Source of the DNA: Chitinophaga skermanii
GTDB lineage: Bacteria > Bacteroidota > Bacteroidia > Chitinophagales > Chitinophagaceae
Assembly (NCBI RefSeq): GCF_003259335.1
Contig: NZ_QLLL01000002.1
Coordinates: forward strand, 434,001 to 498,000
Length of the DNA stretch: 64,000 nucleotides
Direction: 5' to 3'
Shown: piece by piece, positions 18,087 through 27,332 of the stretch
How positions within the stretch are numbered: the stretch's first letter is position 1
Layout of the letters: the number at the start of each line of letters is the position of its first letter
The notes under the pieces: model-generated
Seen by the model: the letters and a program-made list of their open reading frames with translations, nothing else
Databases searched by the model: none
What the model was told of the DNA's origin: nothing
Position numbers and translations under genes: made by a program

Positions 18087-19211
18087 TTATTTATAGAGTT
18101 TCAGCGCCTTTGCATCTCGTTCGAGCAAAACTTTCGGTGATTGGACAAAACGTTTAAAATCGGGAGCGGAGGCATGTTTGGGATAAGGCATGTAATAATG
18201 CATCTTATTTCCCGGCATGACCCCGGCATTGCGCCAAAGTAGCACATACGATACGGGATAGTTACCAATTGCGGGTAACAACGTTTTCGTCCACCATTGG
18301 GCATAAGGAATTTGCTCGTAACCGGTTTCTGCAATGGCAATTATTTTATGGCGCGTTTGCGCTAGTTGGTAAATATCTTTAACATTCTGCAATACTTCCG
18401 TTTGAAACTTACTGGATGTTGTAGGATCGTCGTACTGGTAGGCATCGAAGCTGAGTACATCTACCACATCGTCGCCGGGGTAGCGTTCGAGGAAGGCGGT
18501 GGTATCTTTTGTTTGAGAGGTGTTGTATACGTAGATTAAATTGTGGAGTTGTTTTTCATCTTTGAAATAGTGAACAGTGAAGCGGAATAAATCTTTGAAT
18601 TCTTGGGGTGTGCAAGTGCTGCTACCCCACCAGAACCAGTTGCCGGTAAGCTCGTGGTATGGGCGGAAAAGTACAGGTATAGGTGCGCCATTTTTGCCTT
18701 TTAAATCGTGAAGAAAGGCGGCGATTTTATCGAGCCAGGTGAGGAACTTCGCATGTTGCGGGCCACCGGGAAGAATGGATTGTACACTGTTAGGTGTTAC
18801 ATCCCAAGCGCTTTTATCGTTCAATGGATTATTACCATGCCATGAAATAGTGATCACCCCACCTCTTTCATAGCCTTCGCGGATGTATTGTTTCATTTTA
18901 TCGAAGGGAACACTATCGAGATTGACGGGGGAATCGTTTTCTATGTAGCCGAGATCCCAGCCATATAAAGCGGGATAGTCGCCCACTACGCTGTAGACAT
19001 CGCTTTTTCGTGGTTTGTATTTCCACCCAACGCCGTACGCCAATGCATCTTGGTGACCGAGTAGGAAACCTGTTTGTGCCGACTTGTGTAAATTGTTGTA
19101 TAAAGCCTTCGTTTGCGGGGTAGCTCTATCATCTATTTGCGCGCGGGTTTGGGTACTTATCAATCCAAATAAAAACAACCAAGTTAAACGCTTCTTTAAC
19201 ATATCCTTCAT
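18087..19211 (-). CDS. GH26 family beta-mannanase
   Basis: Mannan endo-1,4-beta-mannosidase of family GH26. The start is ATG 19211 (MKDMLKKRLTWLFLF), which gives a proper signal peptide ending TRAQ near residue 24; upstream in-frame starts fall in the intergenic hairpin. Landmarks: FLLGHQDALAYGVGW near 49, WDLGYIEND, SWHGNNP near 125, acid/base Glu in FRPYHELTGNWFWWGS near 190, and nucleophile Glu in AIAETGYEQ near 298. The length of 374 is typical. It follows the glycan-binding protein gene but is separated from it by a strong hairpin (19229-19266), which suggests lower expression than SusCD. Confidence 0.93.
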   Translation of the reverse strand: MKDMLKKRLTWLFLFGLISTQTRAQIDDRATPQTKALYNNLHKSAQTGFLLGHQDALAYGVGWKYKPRKSDVYSVVGDYPALYGWDLGYIENDSPVNLDSVPFDKMKQYIREGYERGGVITISWHGNNPLNDKSAWDVTPNSVQSILPGGPQHAKFLTWLDKIAAFLHDLKGKNGAPIPVLFRPYHELTGNWFWWGSSTCTPQEFKDLFRFTVHYFKDEKQLHNLIYVYNTSQTKDTTAFLERYPGDDVVDVLSFDAYQYDDPTTSSKFQTEVLQNVKDIYQLAQTRHKIIAIAETGYEQIPYAQWWTKTLLPAIGNYPVSYVLLWRNAGVMPGNKMHYYMPYPKHASAPDFKRFVQSPKVLLERDAKALKLYK

Positions 19212-19228
19212 AATAAAACATTTATAAA

Positions 19229-19266
19229 AAGCAACTGCTACCTCAACCACAGGGTAGCAGTTGCTT
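19229..19266 (-). terminator. Strong hairpin inside the mannan locus
   Basis: A perfect 14-bp stem AAGCAACTGCTACC / GGTAGCAGTTGCTT with a 10-base loop is followed on the minus strand by TTTATAAA. It separates the SusC-SusD-binding-protein genes from the enzyme genes and probably ends part of the transcripts. Confidence 0.85.
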
Positions 19267-19305
19267 ATCTTTCGCACGATCATCATTCCTAGTTATGAAA
19301 ACAGT

Positions 19306-20331
19306 TTATATCAAACCGATATCATCAACGTACATGCCGGTAGTGGCATTACCTTCGGCTTCTTGTAATACAATTTCTAATAGCTTGGCAGGATTACCCA
19401 TCGAGCTTAACGGGATGGTAAAATCTTGCCATTCCCCTTCCTTCAATATCATTTCAAAACCAATATCGTAATTACCATTTAATACAAGCTTCACTTTTCT
19501 TCCGTTCGAACCTACCATACCATACAACGAAATCTTAATAGCGCTGTATCCCGATAAGGTAATATCAGCACCGCTATACCCTGTTTGAAAACCACTCCAC
19601 GCACCCGTGTATTGCACCTTAATTGCGCGTGTACCACGTTTTACAATTTGCGTACTGGCCCAATCGGTTGTATTTCCCCAACCACCTTTCCACCAGCTTG
19701 GTGCTAAATCATCATCAAACACCACGTATTTGAAACCAAAGGCGGCTTTCGAAGTAGTTACGCCACCGGGTGTGAAAACGTGAATAAAAGCTTGTACAAT
19801 ACCTGCGGGTACTTTTACTTTAATTTCTGTTGACGTGAAGCTTACTATTTCTGCTTTTGTAGAATCGAACATCACGCGTTCCAGCCCGTCGAACACTTTA
19901 CCAGTAATCGTAATTACATCGCCTGTACCGGCGGCTTTTGGATCAAAGTTGGTAATCTCTGGGCCGGGTTGTTGTATTTTGAAATCAATCTTCGCTTCGC
20001 CGCCCAAAGTAATTACCGTGATTTTATTTTCTTGGTCTTTCCAAGGTGCATCGGCCGGTATGCTTACGATAATACTGGTGTTTGTAATTAACGTAGGATT
20101 AAGGTATGCTTCAGTACCATTGAACAACACTTTTATGGTGGTGCCTAAGTGTTGGCCCATGATTGCATACATATTGCTCGTATAACCAATGGAAGTGGTG
20201 CTATCTTTTTTAATCAAGCGCACTCTTTCCAAAGTTGGCGGCACGGGCGTTTCGTCCTTTTCGCAAGAAGTGAACAAAAAGCCGGCGCACATCACGAACA
20301 TGAGAAAGTATAATATAATATGTTTTTTCAT
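19306..20331 (-). CDS. Surface glycan-binding lipoprotein with IPT/TIG domains (SGBP-B like)
   Basis: Outer-membrane lipoprotein that captures polysaccharide for the neighbouring SusCD. The lipobox is FTSC near residue 23. Two IPT/TIG-type immunoglobulin folds follow (about residues 35-125 and 127-205), then a C-terminal beta-sandwich of about 130 residues (PSWWKGGWGNT to GMYVDDIGLI), the arrangement of SGBP-B proteins with a xyloglucan-type binding domain. Trp residues in WWKGGWGNTTDW are candidate sugar platforms. It starts 18 bases after the SusD gene, so it is in the same transcript. Binding to mannan is inferred from the GH5 and GH26 genes next to it. Confidence 0.88.
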   Translation of the reverse strand: MKKHIILYFLMFVMCAGFLFTSCEKDETPVPPTLERVRLIKKDSTTSIGYTSNMYAIMGQHLGTTIKVLFNGTEAYLNPTLITNTSIIVSIPADAPWKDQENKITVITLGGEAKIDFKIQQPGPEITNFDPKAAGTGDVITITGKVFDGLERVMFDSTKAEIVSFTSTEIKVKVPAGIVQAFIHVFTPGGVTTSKAAFGFKYVVFDDDLAPSWWKGGWGNTTDWASTQIVKRGTRAIKVQYTGAWSGFQTGYSGADITLSGYSAIKISLYGMVGSNGRKVKLVLNGNYDIGFEMILKEGEWQDFTIPLSSMGNPAKLLEIVLQEAEGNATTGMYVDDIGLI

Positions 20332-20349
20332 GACGATCTTTTTAATGCA

Positions 20350-21921
20350 TTAGAATTTATAGGGCACTGGTGGCTCTAAGAATTTTGGGTTCTTCGTTGT
20401 TTCACTCGTTGGAATGGGGAACAAGAATTTATCTTCCGTGATCGTGATCTTCGTAGAGTAGATAACCGGTGGGCTATCGTTACTATACGTACCACGTTCT
20501 TGGTTATTGATAATACCAATGGCTTTTGCGCGATCAATTCTACCAAGGTCGAACCAATAATCACCTTCAATTGCCAATTCAATTCTTCTCTCATGCAAAA
20601 TATCATCGAGTGTAATGGAAGGCTTATCACCTAAACCTGCCCGTCGCCTCACTTTATTAAAGCTCGCTAATGCACCTGCATCTGAAGTACTGGTTGCGCC
20701 TGCTAAGATGGCTTCGGCATGTATAAGATATACTTCTGCCATACGCATTAAATACGTATTGTTGGCCGTTTTTTGGTAAGCACCAATACCACCATTATCG
20801 GCCGGGGTGCCTACTACGTATTTTTTAATCGCTGCGTGTGTACCTTGTGCATTAGCATCGTCGGGTACCGTGTAACCGCCTGCTGCTTGGTTGATTTCTG
20901 GGTATACATCGCCGCGAAGCATGATGGTTGATTTTCTACGAATATCACCTGGCTCGAATGCTTTTTGCAGGTCGATTGTAGGCCCGATTACTGCCCAGCC
21001 ATCGCCTGTACCAGTAATTGTAGAATTGAGTGCGAAAGATGCTTGCGTACCATTTTGTGGGCCATATTTTACAAGATCAACTGTCCACTGTAACGCGATG
21101 ATACTTTCTTCGTTGTTGTTATTTTTTGTACGGAAAAGACCATCGTAGTTAGTACCAGGTACTTCATCGGTACCATATAGTTTGAACTCTTTACTATTGA
21201 TAACGAGTTCCGCTTTTTCCCTGGCTTTCGCATAGTCTTTCAAATAGAGATATACTTTCGCTAATACAGCAGATGCAGAACCACTGGAAACGTGGCCATT
21301 GGCTGTATAAGTAGCGCCGCGCATTTTCTTTACGCAGTTGGCTTCAGCGAATTCCAAGTCGCGGATAATGAATTTATATACATCTTCTACGCGGTGGCGT
21401 GGTAAGAAGGGGTCGTTAATATGATCCAAGTTATTCTCGATCAACGGAACGGCACCATATAATCGCACGAGGTAGAAGTATGCCATGGCACGCATGAAAT
21501 GTGCTTCACCGAGGGCATTATTGACCGTTGCTTTTGACACGGCAGGGTTTACATATTTCGGTAGGTTGAGCAATAGCATGTTCGATTGCGCAATGACAGA
21601 ATAGAGGGATTCCCATGCAGAGTAGAGCAATTGGTTATCGCCTGTTACGGTAAGGTCGCCGAAGTTTACCACGTCGCCCGACCAGCTACGGCCATTGCCA
21701 CCAGATAATTCGGTGATGGCCCAGAAGGCTTTTGTATTGAAACCGAACCAAGGTAGGCCGTAGAGTATGTTTGTACTCGCTGCTACTTGTTCTTCGGTTT
21801 GATAGAAGTTCTCCGTTACAATTTGATCTTCCGGCGGTTTGTTCAGAAAGTCTTTCGAGCAACCTGTACTGAGTGCCATCAGCGCGGAAAAGAAAAATAT
21901 ATGTCGTTTACAGATTTTCAT
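20350..21921 (-). CDS. susD: SusD/RagB-family glycan-binding lipoprotein
   Basis: Lid of the SusCD outer-membrane import complex. The lipobox is STGC near residue 21; ATG 21921 is used rather than an in-frame TTG two codons upstream. The fold is all-helical with TPR-like repeats: YQTEEQVAASTNILYG near 42, GEAHFMRAMAYFYLVRLYGAVPLI near 135, and near the C-terminus RMAEVYLIHAEAIL, RRRAGLGDKP, ERRIELAIEGDYWFDLGR and a closing FLFPIPTSE. The length of 523 is usual. It lies 26 bases after susC and is co-transcribed with it. The substrate is probably beta-mannan oligosaccharide, from the locus enzymes (inference). Confidence 0.95.
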   Translation of the reverse strand: MKICKRHIFFFSALMALSTGCSKDFLNKPPEDQIVTENFYQTEEQVAASTNILYGLPWFGFNTKAFWAITELSGGNGRSWSGDVVNFGDLTVTGDNQLLYSAWESLYSVIAQSNMLLLNLPKYVNPAVSKATVNNALGEAHFMRAMAYFYLVRLYGAVPLIENNLDHINDPFLPRHRVEDVYKFIIRDLEFAEANCVKKMRGATYTANGHVSSGSASAVLAKVYLYLKDYAKAREKAELVINSKEFKLYGTDEVPGTNYDGLFRTKNNNNEESIIALQWTVDLVKYGPQNGTQASFALNSTITGTGDGWAVIGPTIDLQKAFEPGDIRRKSTIMLRGDVYPEINQAAGGYTVPDDANAQGTHAAIKKYVVGTPADNGGIGAYQKTANNTYLMRMAEVYLIHAEAILAGATSTSDAGALASFNKVRRRAGLGDKPSITLDDILHERRIELAIEGDYWFDLGRIDRAKAIGIINNQERGTYSNDSPPVIYSTKITITEDKFLFPIPTSETTKNPKFLEPPVPYKF

Positions 21922-21947
21922 CTTCAAAGTTTTAATGGTTCATCAAA

Positions 21948-24900
21948 TTAGAACTCGGCATTCAGGCCAAAAGTGAACGTACGTGGCGATGGATAGCGAC
22001 CGTTATCGATGCCTAATTGCAATGCATCGCCGTTATAAGCACCCACCTCCGGATCGTAGCCTGTGTACTTCGTGAACGTGTACAAGTTTTGCACGCTACC
22101 GTATACTTTCAACCGCGAGATGCGCACTTTGCGTAATAAATCGCTGCTGAAGTTGTAGCCTAAGTTCACCGTTTGAATTCTTAGGTAAGAACCATCTTCT
22201 AAGAAGCGATCGCTGAGGAAGAGATTCGGGTTATCGTCGCCGCGGCGTGGGCGTGGAATATTAGTATTTGGATTTTCCGGTGTGTAGAAGTTAGCTACAT
22301 CAGCGAATTGGTTGGTATATAATCTTTGTAAACCACCGGCAGAAACACGTGTAAGGTTTAAGATTTTATTCCCGTACGAACCTTGTACAAACACACTTAA
22401 ATCGAAGTTTTTGTACGAGAAGCTATTCATGAAACCATACGTAAATTTCGGGTGTGGAGAACCAATGAAGGTTCTATCTTTCTCATCAATTTTACCATCG
22501 CCGTTTACGTCTTCATATTGTACATCGCCTAACCAGTTTTGGCCGGGCCCTTGTCCGAAGTCAACACCAAATTGCTTTGGTAACGTAGCGAACTTAGACT
22601 GGTCGTTGAAGATGCCGACTGTTTTGAAACCGTAGAACATACCCATAGGCATACCTTGTACGGTGCGGGTAAGTGGGAATGTAAGGAACCCGCTGTTCAG
22701 TGTTTTTGTAATATCGGTGGTAGTAGCAGAGAGTTCTTTTACGTTGTTTTTGTATTGCGAGAACGTAAGCGTAGTATTCCAAGTGAAATTGCCTTTCGCA
22801 ATCGCGCGGTAGTTCAAGGTAATGTCGTAACCTTTGTTATTCATTTTACCGAGGTTCACGTAGGGGTTCGACAAACCACCGTTGTAGTCGGGGCCGCCTG
22901 TGATAACAACCGGTAAGGAGAGTTGGTATAAGAAATCTTTCGACGTTTTATTGTAGAACTCTACAGTGGCATTTAATTTATCCTTGAAGAGGGAGAAATC
23001 GATACCCAAGTTAGTTTGCATAGCAGACTCCCATTGTAAATTCGGGTTAGGAATTCTTACGGTAGACACCCCTGCACCAAGGCCTGTTGGGTTTACGGCT
23101 AAAGAAGAACCGTATAAGAAGCCCGGCACATCTTGGTTACCAACAATACCCCAACCAGCTTTCAACCTAATATTGTTCACGTATTGATTTACGTTCTTCA
23201 TGAATGGTTCGTTGAACAACTTCCAAGAAGCGGCAAATGAAGGGAAATACCCCCATTGCTTTTTCGCTAATTGATCGTATTTAGAAGAACCATCGGCACG
23301 TATGGTAGCCGTTAAACCGTATTTATCTTTGAAAGCGTACAACAAACGACCGTAGTAAGATGCTTGTGCACCACTACCTCTATAACCACCATTGCTAGCA
23401 CCGGCTACATCACCAGCATCAATAGCGTAGATGTTGTTGGTAAAGAAACCTTGGCGCATAGCAGAGATACCTTCCCAGCTAGATTCCATAGCTTCTTGTC
23501 CTAGCATGGCGGTGATATTGTGTTGCTGGTTGAAAGTGGCATTATACGTTAAGTAGTTGCGGATCGACCAGAACATGCTATTCGATCTACCTTCATATAA
23601 AGTAGCATTTTTGTTTTCGTAACGGCCCCATTTATAAGTGGGTTTGAATACTGTATTGGAACCAAAATTAAAATCGCCGCTGACTTCTGAGTGGAAGGTA
23701 AAAGCTTTTGAGAAATTGATATCGGCGTAAATGTTACCCATGATTTTATTTCTTGTAACACCATTCAAAATGCTCAAAGCTTTTGCGACCGGGTTTTCGG
23801 AACCTTCGCCATCATCTTTACCAGCTAATGGACCAGCCCAAGAGCCATCCATATTATACACCGCTAAATCGGGAGCTTGTTGAAGTGCTAAGCTAACGAT
23901 ACCTTCTTTCAAGTCGTTGACCGTGATATTTTCATTTGTACGGGAAGCGGTTACATTCGTACCTACTTTCAACCAGCTATTTACTTGCCCGTCGATATTT
24001 GCGCGTACAGAATAGCGTTTAAAATAAGAACCAATTACAATCCCCTGCTGATCTAAATAACCGGCAGACACATAATAGTTAACACCATCTTTACCACCAG
24101 AGAAAGCCAAGCTGTGGCTGGTCATAGGTGCATTCCGGAAGATTTCTTTCTGCCAGTTAGTACCATTGCCGAGTAGGCTTATATCTGAGAACTCTTGGCG
24201 GGGTTCTACGCCATATACTTTGGCCATTTCATTTTGCAGCGTGGCGTATTGACGTAAGTTCATTACATCTAAATACTTAGAAGGTTGCTGCACACCGTAA
24301 TAGCCATCGTAGGTGAGTTTACCAATACCAGTTCTTCCTTTCTTCGTGGTAATAATAATAACGCCATTTGAACCACGGGAGCCGAAGATAGCTGTAGCAG
24401 AAGCATCTTTAAGGATATCGATAGAAAGAATATCATTTGGGTTGAGCGCTGCTAAAGGACTGAGAGCTGTTTGGCCACCCCCAGAAATAGTAGAAGGACC
24501 AGAAACAACAGATCGGCCGCCTGTACTTGTATTACGACCATCGCCGCTTACTTGCACACCATCTATAACATAGAGTGGTTCATTGTTCATGGTTAAGGAG
24601 GTAACACCGCGGATACGAACAGAGGTTAAGCTACCGGGTTGGCCGCTGTTTTGGGTAACGGTTACACCTGCAGCCTTACCTTGAATCATTTGATCGACAC
24701 TTACTTGCGCGATGTTAGCGATATCACTGGATTTAATAGTAGAAACAGAACCGTTTACATCTTGGCGGCGTTGTTGGCCATAACCAATAACGACAAGGTC
24801 GCCAAGGTTCCTGGAAGCGGTTTGTAGCACCACGTTAAAGGTTGATTTTTGCCCGATGGTTTGTTCGAGCGTTTGCATACCAATGAAAGTAAATACGAGG

Positions 24901-25118
24901 ATCTTTCCTTCATTGGGGACTTGGAGTGAAAACTTTCCATTCACATCCGTAACGGTGGCCACTTTCGTGTCTTTTACTTGAACCGTTGCACCCGGTAAGG
25001 CATTGCCTTTATCGTCGTGCACGGACCCCGTTATTGCCTTGCTTTGCGCGAAAGCGTGGAGATGAAGACATGTGCATAGGGAACACAAAATCACTCCGAG
25101 GAATAATTTCATTTTCAT
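21948..25118 (-). CDS. susC: SusC/RagA-family TonB-linked outer membrane transporter
   Basis: TonB-dependent outer-membrane channel importing glycan pieces. The signal peptide (about residues 1-24, ending FAQ) is followed by a carboxypeptidase-regulatory-like beta-sandwich (GSVHDDKGNALPGATV, about 30-105), the plug (about 110-260, with QGKAAGVTV, VRIRGVTSL, LYVIDGV and GSRGSNGVIIITTKKG) and a 22-strand barrel ending in NAEF. It has no STN domain, unlike the SusC at 42748, so it should not signal through FecR; the AraC regulator at 25364 is the likely control. The length of 1056 is typical. Confidence 0.96.
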   Translation of the reverse strand: MKMKLFLGVILCSLCTCLHLHAFAQSKAITGSVHDDKGNALPGATVQVKDTKVATVTDVNGKFSLQVPNEGKILVFTFIGMQTLEQTIGQKSTFNVVLQTASRNLGDLVVIGYGQQRRQDVNGSVSTIKSSDIANIAQVSVDQMIQGKAAGVTVTQNSGQPGSLTSVRIRGVTSLTMNNEPLYVIDGVQVSGDGRNTSTGGRSVVSGPSTISGGGQTALSPLAALNPNDILSIDILKDASATAIFGSRGSNGVIIITTKKGRTGIGKLTYDGYYGVQQPSKYLDVMNLRQYATLQNEMAKVYGVEPRQEFSDISLLGNGTNWQKEIFRNAPMTSHSLAFSGGKDGVNYYVSAGYLDQQGIVIGSYFKRYSVRANIDGQVNSWLKVGTNVTASRTNENITVNDLKEGIVSLALQQAPDLAVYNMDGSWAGPLAGKDDGEGSENPVAKALSILNGVTRNKIMGNIYADINFSKAFTFHSEVSGDFNFGSNTVFKPTYKWGRYENKNATLYEGRSNSMFWSIRNYLTYNATFNQQHNITAMLGQEAMESSWEGISAMRQGFFTNNIYAIDAGDVAGASNGGYRGSGAQASYYGRLLYAFKDKYGLTATIRADGSSKYDQLAKKQWGYFPSFAASWKLFNEPFMKNVNQYVNNIRLKAGWGIVGNQDVPGFLYGSSLAVNPTGLGAGVSTVRIPNPNLQWESAMQTNLGIDFSLFKDKLNATVEFYNKTSKDFLYQLSLPVVITGGPDYNGGLSNPYVNLGKMNNKGYDITLNYRAIAKGNFTWNTTLTFSQYKNNVKELSATTTDITKTLNSGFLTFPLTRTVQGMPMGMFYGFKTVGIFNDQSKFATLPKQFGVDFGQGPGQNWLGDVQYEDVNGDGKIDEKDRTFIGSPHPKFTYGFMNSFSYKNFDLSVFVQGSYGNKILNLTRVSAGGLQRLYTNQFADVANFYTPENPNTNIPRPRRGDDNPNLFLSDRFLEDGSYLRIQTVNLGYNFSSDLLRKVRISRLKVYGSVQNLYTFTKYTGYDPEVGAYNGDALQLGIDNGRYPSPRTFTFGLNAEF

Positions 25119-25136
25119 AACGTAGGATTATTTAGT

Positions 25137-25144
25137 CAAAAGTA
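25137..25144 (-). promoter_or_regulatory. susC: Candidate -7 promoter element for susC
   Basis: On the minus strand the element reads TACTTTTG, a match to the Bacteroidota -7 consensus TAnnTTTG. It ends 18 bases before the susC ATG. No clear -33 TTTG is visible at the usual spacing, which fits an activator-dependent promoter. Confidence 0.55.
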
Positions 25145-25363
25145 TGACCACTATTGGGCTAAGCTTAAATACTATTTTATCCTATTTTTATATTTTTTCA
25201 ACTAATACTATATTAACAAGAAAAAATATCTTTTAAAACACTTACCCAGTAAAGATTTCAATCGATTGATGCTAAAACATTGCACTAGTATTTTTTTTAC
25301 ATCAAAAGCATTACTTTCGTTTGTAAGAATAATTCAACGCTACCTATTTCAACTTTCCACACC

Positions 25364-26242
25364 ATGAAAAGCGAGTTATTAAGAGAGATTACGCCGCTAA
25401 CGCAGAGTGATTGTTTTACGATATTTAGTAGAGTGAAAAGCGGGTTTGACTTTCCATTACATTACCATGAAGAATATGAATTGAATTTTATACAGCATGC
25501 GAAGGGAGCGAAGCGTGTTGTGGGGGATCATATTGAAGAGATAGATGAATTGGAGTTGGTGTTGGTGGGACCGAATGTTCAGCATGCTTGGTTTACGCAT
25601 CAATGCAAGAGTAAAGAAGTGAAAGAGATTACGATACAGTTTCACAAGGATTTGTTTGACGACCGATTTTTGCGTAGGAACCAATTGAGTTTTATACGTA
25701 CCATGTTTGAGAAATCGCTGCGCGGGATTTTGTTTTCGAAGGAAACCATACAGCAATTAGCCCCGCGGATTATACTACTGAATCAAAAGCAGGGATTTGA
25801 CTCGATCTTGGAATTGATGTCGATACTACACGACTTATCCATTTCCAGGAATATGCGCATCTTATCAGACGCCTCGTTCTCCAATGGCGAGCAGTTTACC
25901 TATAATAGCCGTAGAATAGAGAAAACACTCGAATACATGAACCAAAACTTCGACAAACCTATTGCATTGGGTGAATTGGCGAAAATAGCGAACATGAGTG
26001 ATGTATCGTTTAGCCGTTTTTTCAAACAACGCACCGGTAATACGTTCATCGATAGTTTGAACGAAATACGGTTGGGGCATGCTACGCGTATGTTAATTGA
26101 CACTACACAATCGGTGGCAGAAATAGCTTATAACTGTGGTTTTAATAATATTTCCAACTTCAACAGGATATTCAAAAAGAAGAAAAACTGTACACCCAAA
26201 GAATTCAGGGAAAGCTTTAGTGGAACGAGAATATTTATTTAG
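25364..26242 (+). CDS. AraC-family transcriptional regulator of the mannan locus
   Basis: One-component regulator with an N-terminal cupin sensor (HYHEEYELNFI near residue 28, VGPNVQHAW near 68) and a C-terminal double helix-turn-helix (about 190-292: IALGELAKIANMSDVSFSRFF, then SVAEIAYNCGFNNISNFNRIFKK and CTPKEFR). The length of 292 is standard. It is divergent from susC across a 245-base AT-rich gap, the usual position for a locus-specific activator; a mannose or mannobiose signal is inferred. The 3' end overlaps the convergent acyltransferase gene by 8 bases. Confidence 0.93.
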   Translation: MKSELLREITPLTQSDCFTIFSRVKSGFDFPLHYHEEYELNFIQHAKGAKRVVGDHIEEIDELELVLVGPNVQHAWFTHQCKSKEVKEITIQFHKDLFDDRFLRRNQLSFIRTMFEKSLRGILFSKETIQQLAPRIILLNQKQGFDSILELMSILHDLSISRNMRILSDASFSNGEQFTYNSRRIEKTLEYMNQNFDKPIALGELAKIANMSDVSFSRFFKQRTGNTFIDSLNEIRLGHATRMLIDTTQSVAEIAYNCGFNNISNFNRIFKKKKNCTPKEFRESFSGTRIFI

Positions 26243-27230
26243 CCTGTTTGCCGTAAAGTAATCGTGGTAATACAGGAATTTTCTTCAATAAATATTGCAC
26301 CACCCACGTGCCTGCTAATATGCCCATAAAAGTAATGGCGATACGCGTAGGCAGGTTTGGAATATCTTGAGCGAGATATATGAGTGAGAAGAAATAAAAA
26401 TGCGTTGCATAGATTTCCAAGGAAATGGTACCGAAATAAACGAATACATTTTGTATACGTTCTACGATCGACAACTTAGCAAAGATGTAATACAATACGT
26501 AGATAGCAGTTGAAGCTACTAGGAAGCGGTAACCCAAAGTAGCCGCTGTAGTCATGACCTTCGGCAAAGCTAACTGAGTAATAAATATAGGCGCATTTAG
26601 GCGATCCCAATAAGCAAACAATACAACATACAGTATACCGCACAAGATAGCGGCGTAGGGTTTTGCTTGGGCACGTAACACATGGTGTTTCTTCGCCGCG
26701 TAACCGGTTAAAAAGAATAGCAAGTACCACACAATTAAATTCAACCCGAAATCTGCGGCCCCTGTTTTCAACACTGATTTACCTAGATAGATTATGGCAA
26801 AAATTCCCAGCATCGCCCACTCTTCATACTTCTTCGTTACGCGCATAGCGAGGAATAAAATTACGTTCAACCAAAACAAGACCCATAAAAACCATAGGCC
26901 ATAATCTGGCTCCATGATCACACGTTTCAATTCAACTAAAAAACTAGCTTTCGTGTTGAAGTAGAAAAAATATGATACTATAAACCAAGCGAAAAAAGGA
27001 ACGAGCAAAGTACCGAAACGCTTTTGTAGCTTTTTCCATGAACCATCGAACGTGCCGAAGCTAACATACCCACTTAGAAAAATAAAGAGTGGCATATGAA
27101 ATGAATATATCATTCGAAACAAAATGGATTGATCGAAAGCACCCGGCATATTGTATTGGATGGCATGACCCAGGACGACGAGTAAAATGGCAAAGCCTTT
27201 GATGGCATCTATTGTAAGGTTCCGTTGCAT
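26235..27230 (-). CDS. Acyltransferase 3 family membrane protein
   Basis: Integral membrane O-acyltransferase that transfers acetyl or similar groups to sugars or lipids at the inner membrane. About ten hydrophobic segments are visible. The family marks are the N-terminal IDAIKGFAILLVVLGHA (His near residue 22) and SFHMPLFIFLSGYV (near 44), plus YATHFYFF near the C-terminus. The length of 331 is normal. The substrate cannot be told. It is convergent with the AraC gene and overlaps it by 8 bases; divergent from the oxidoreductase at 27333. Confidence 0.92.
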   Translation of the reverse strand: MQRNLTIDAIKGFAILLVVLGHAIQYNMPGAFDQSILFRMIYSFHMPLFIFLSGYVSFGTFDGSWKKLQKRFGTLLVPFFAWFIVSYFFYFNTKASFLVELKRVIMEPDYGLWFLWVLFWLNVILFLAMRVTKKYEEWAMLGIFAIIYLGKSVLKTGAADFGLNLIVWYLLFFLTGYAAKKHHVLRAQAKPYAAILCGILYVVLFAYWDRLNAPIFITQLALPKVMTTAATLGYRFLVASTAIYVLYYIFAKLSIVERIQNVFVYFGTISLEIYATHFYFFSLIYLAQDIPNLPTRIAITFMGILAGTWVVQYLLKKIPVLPRLLYGKQAK

Positions 27231-27332
27231 CTGTGCGACTAATATAGCAGATTATGCATATACGAAAGGCAATTTCTTTTTGCAACAAAGTTGCATTTGT
27301 GTATTTTTGCAGGCTACCACTCTTAAAATAAC

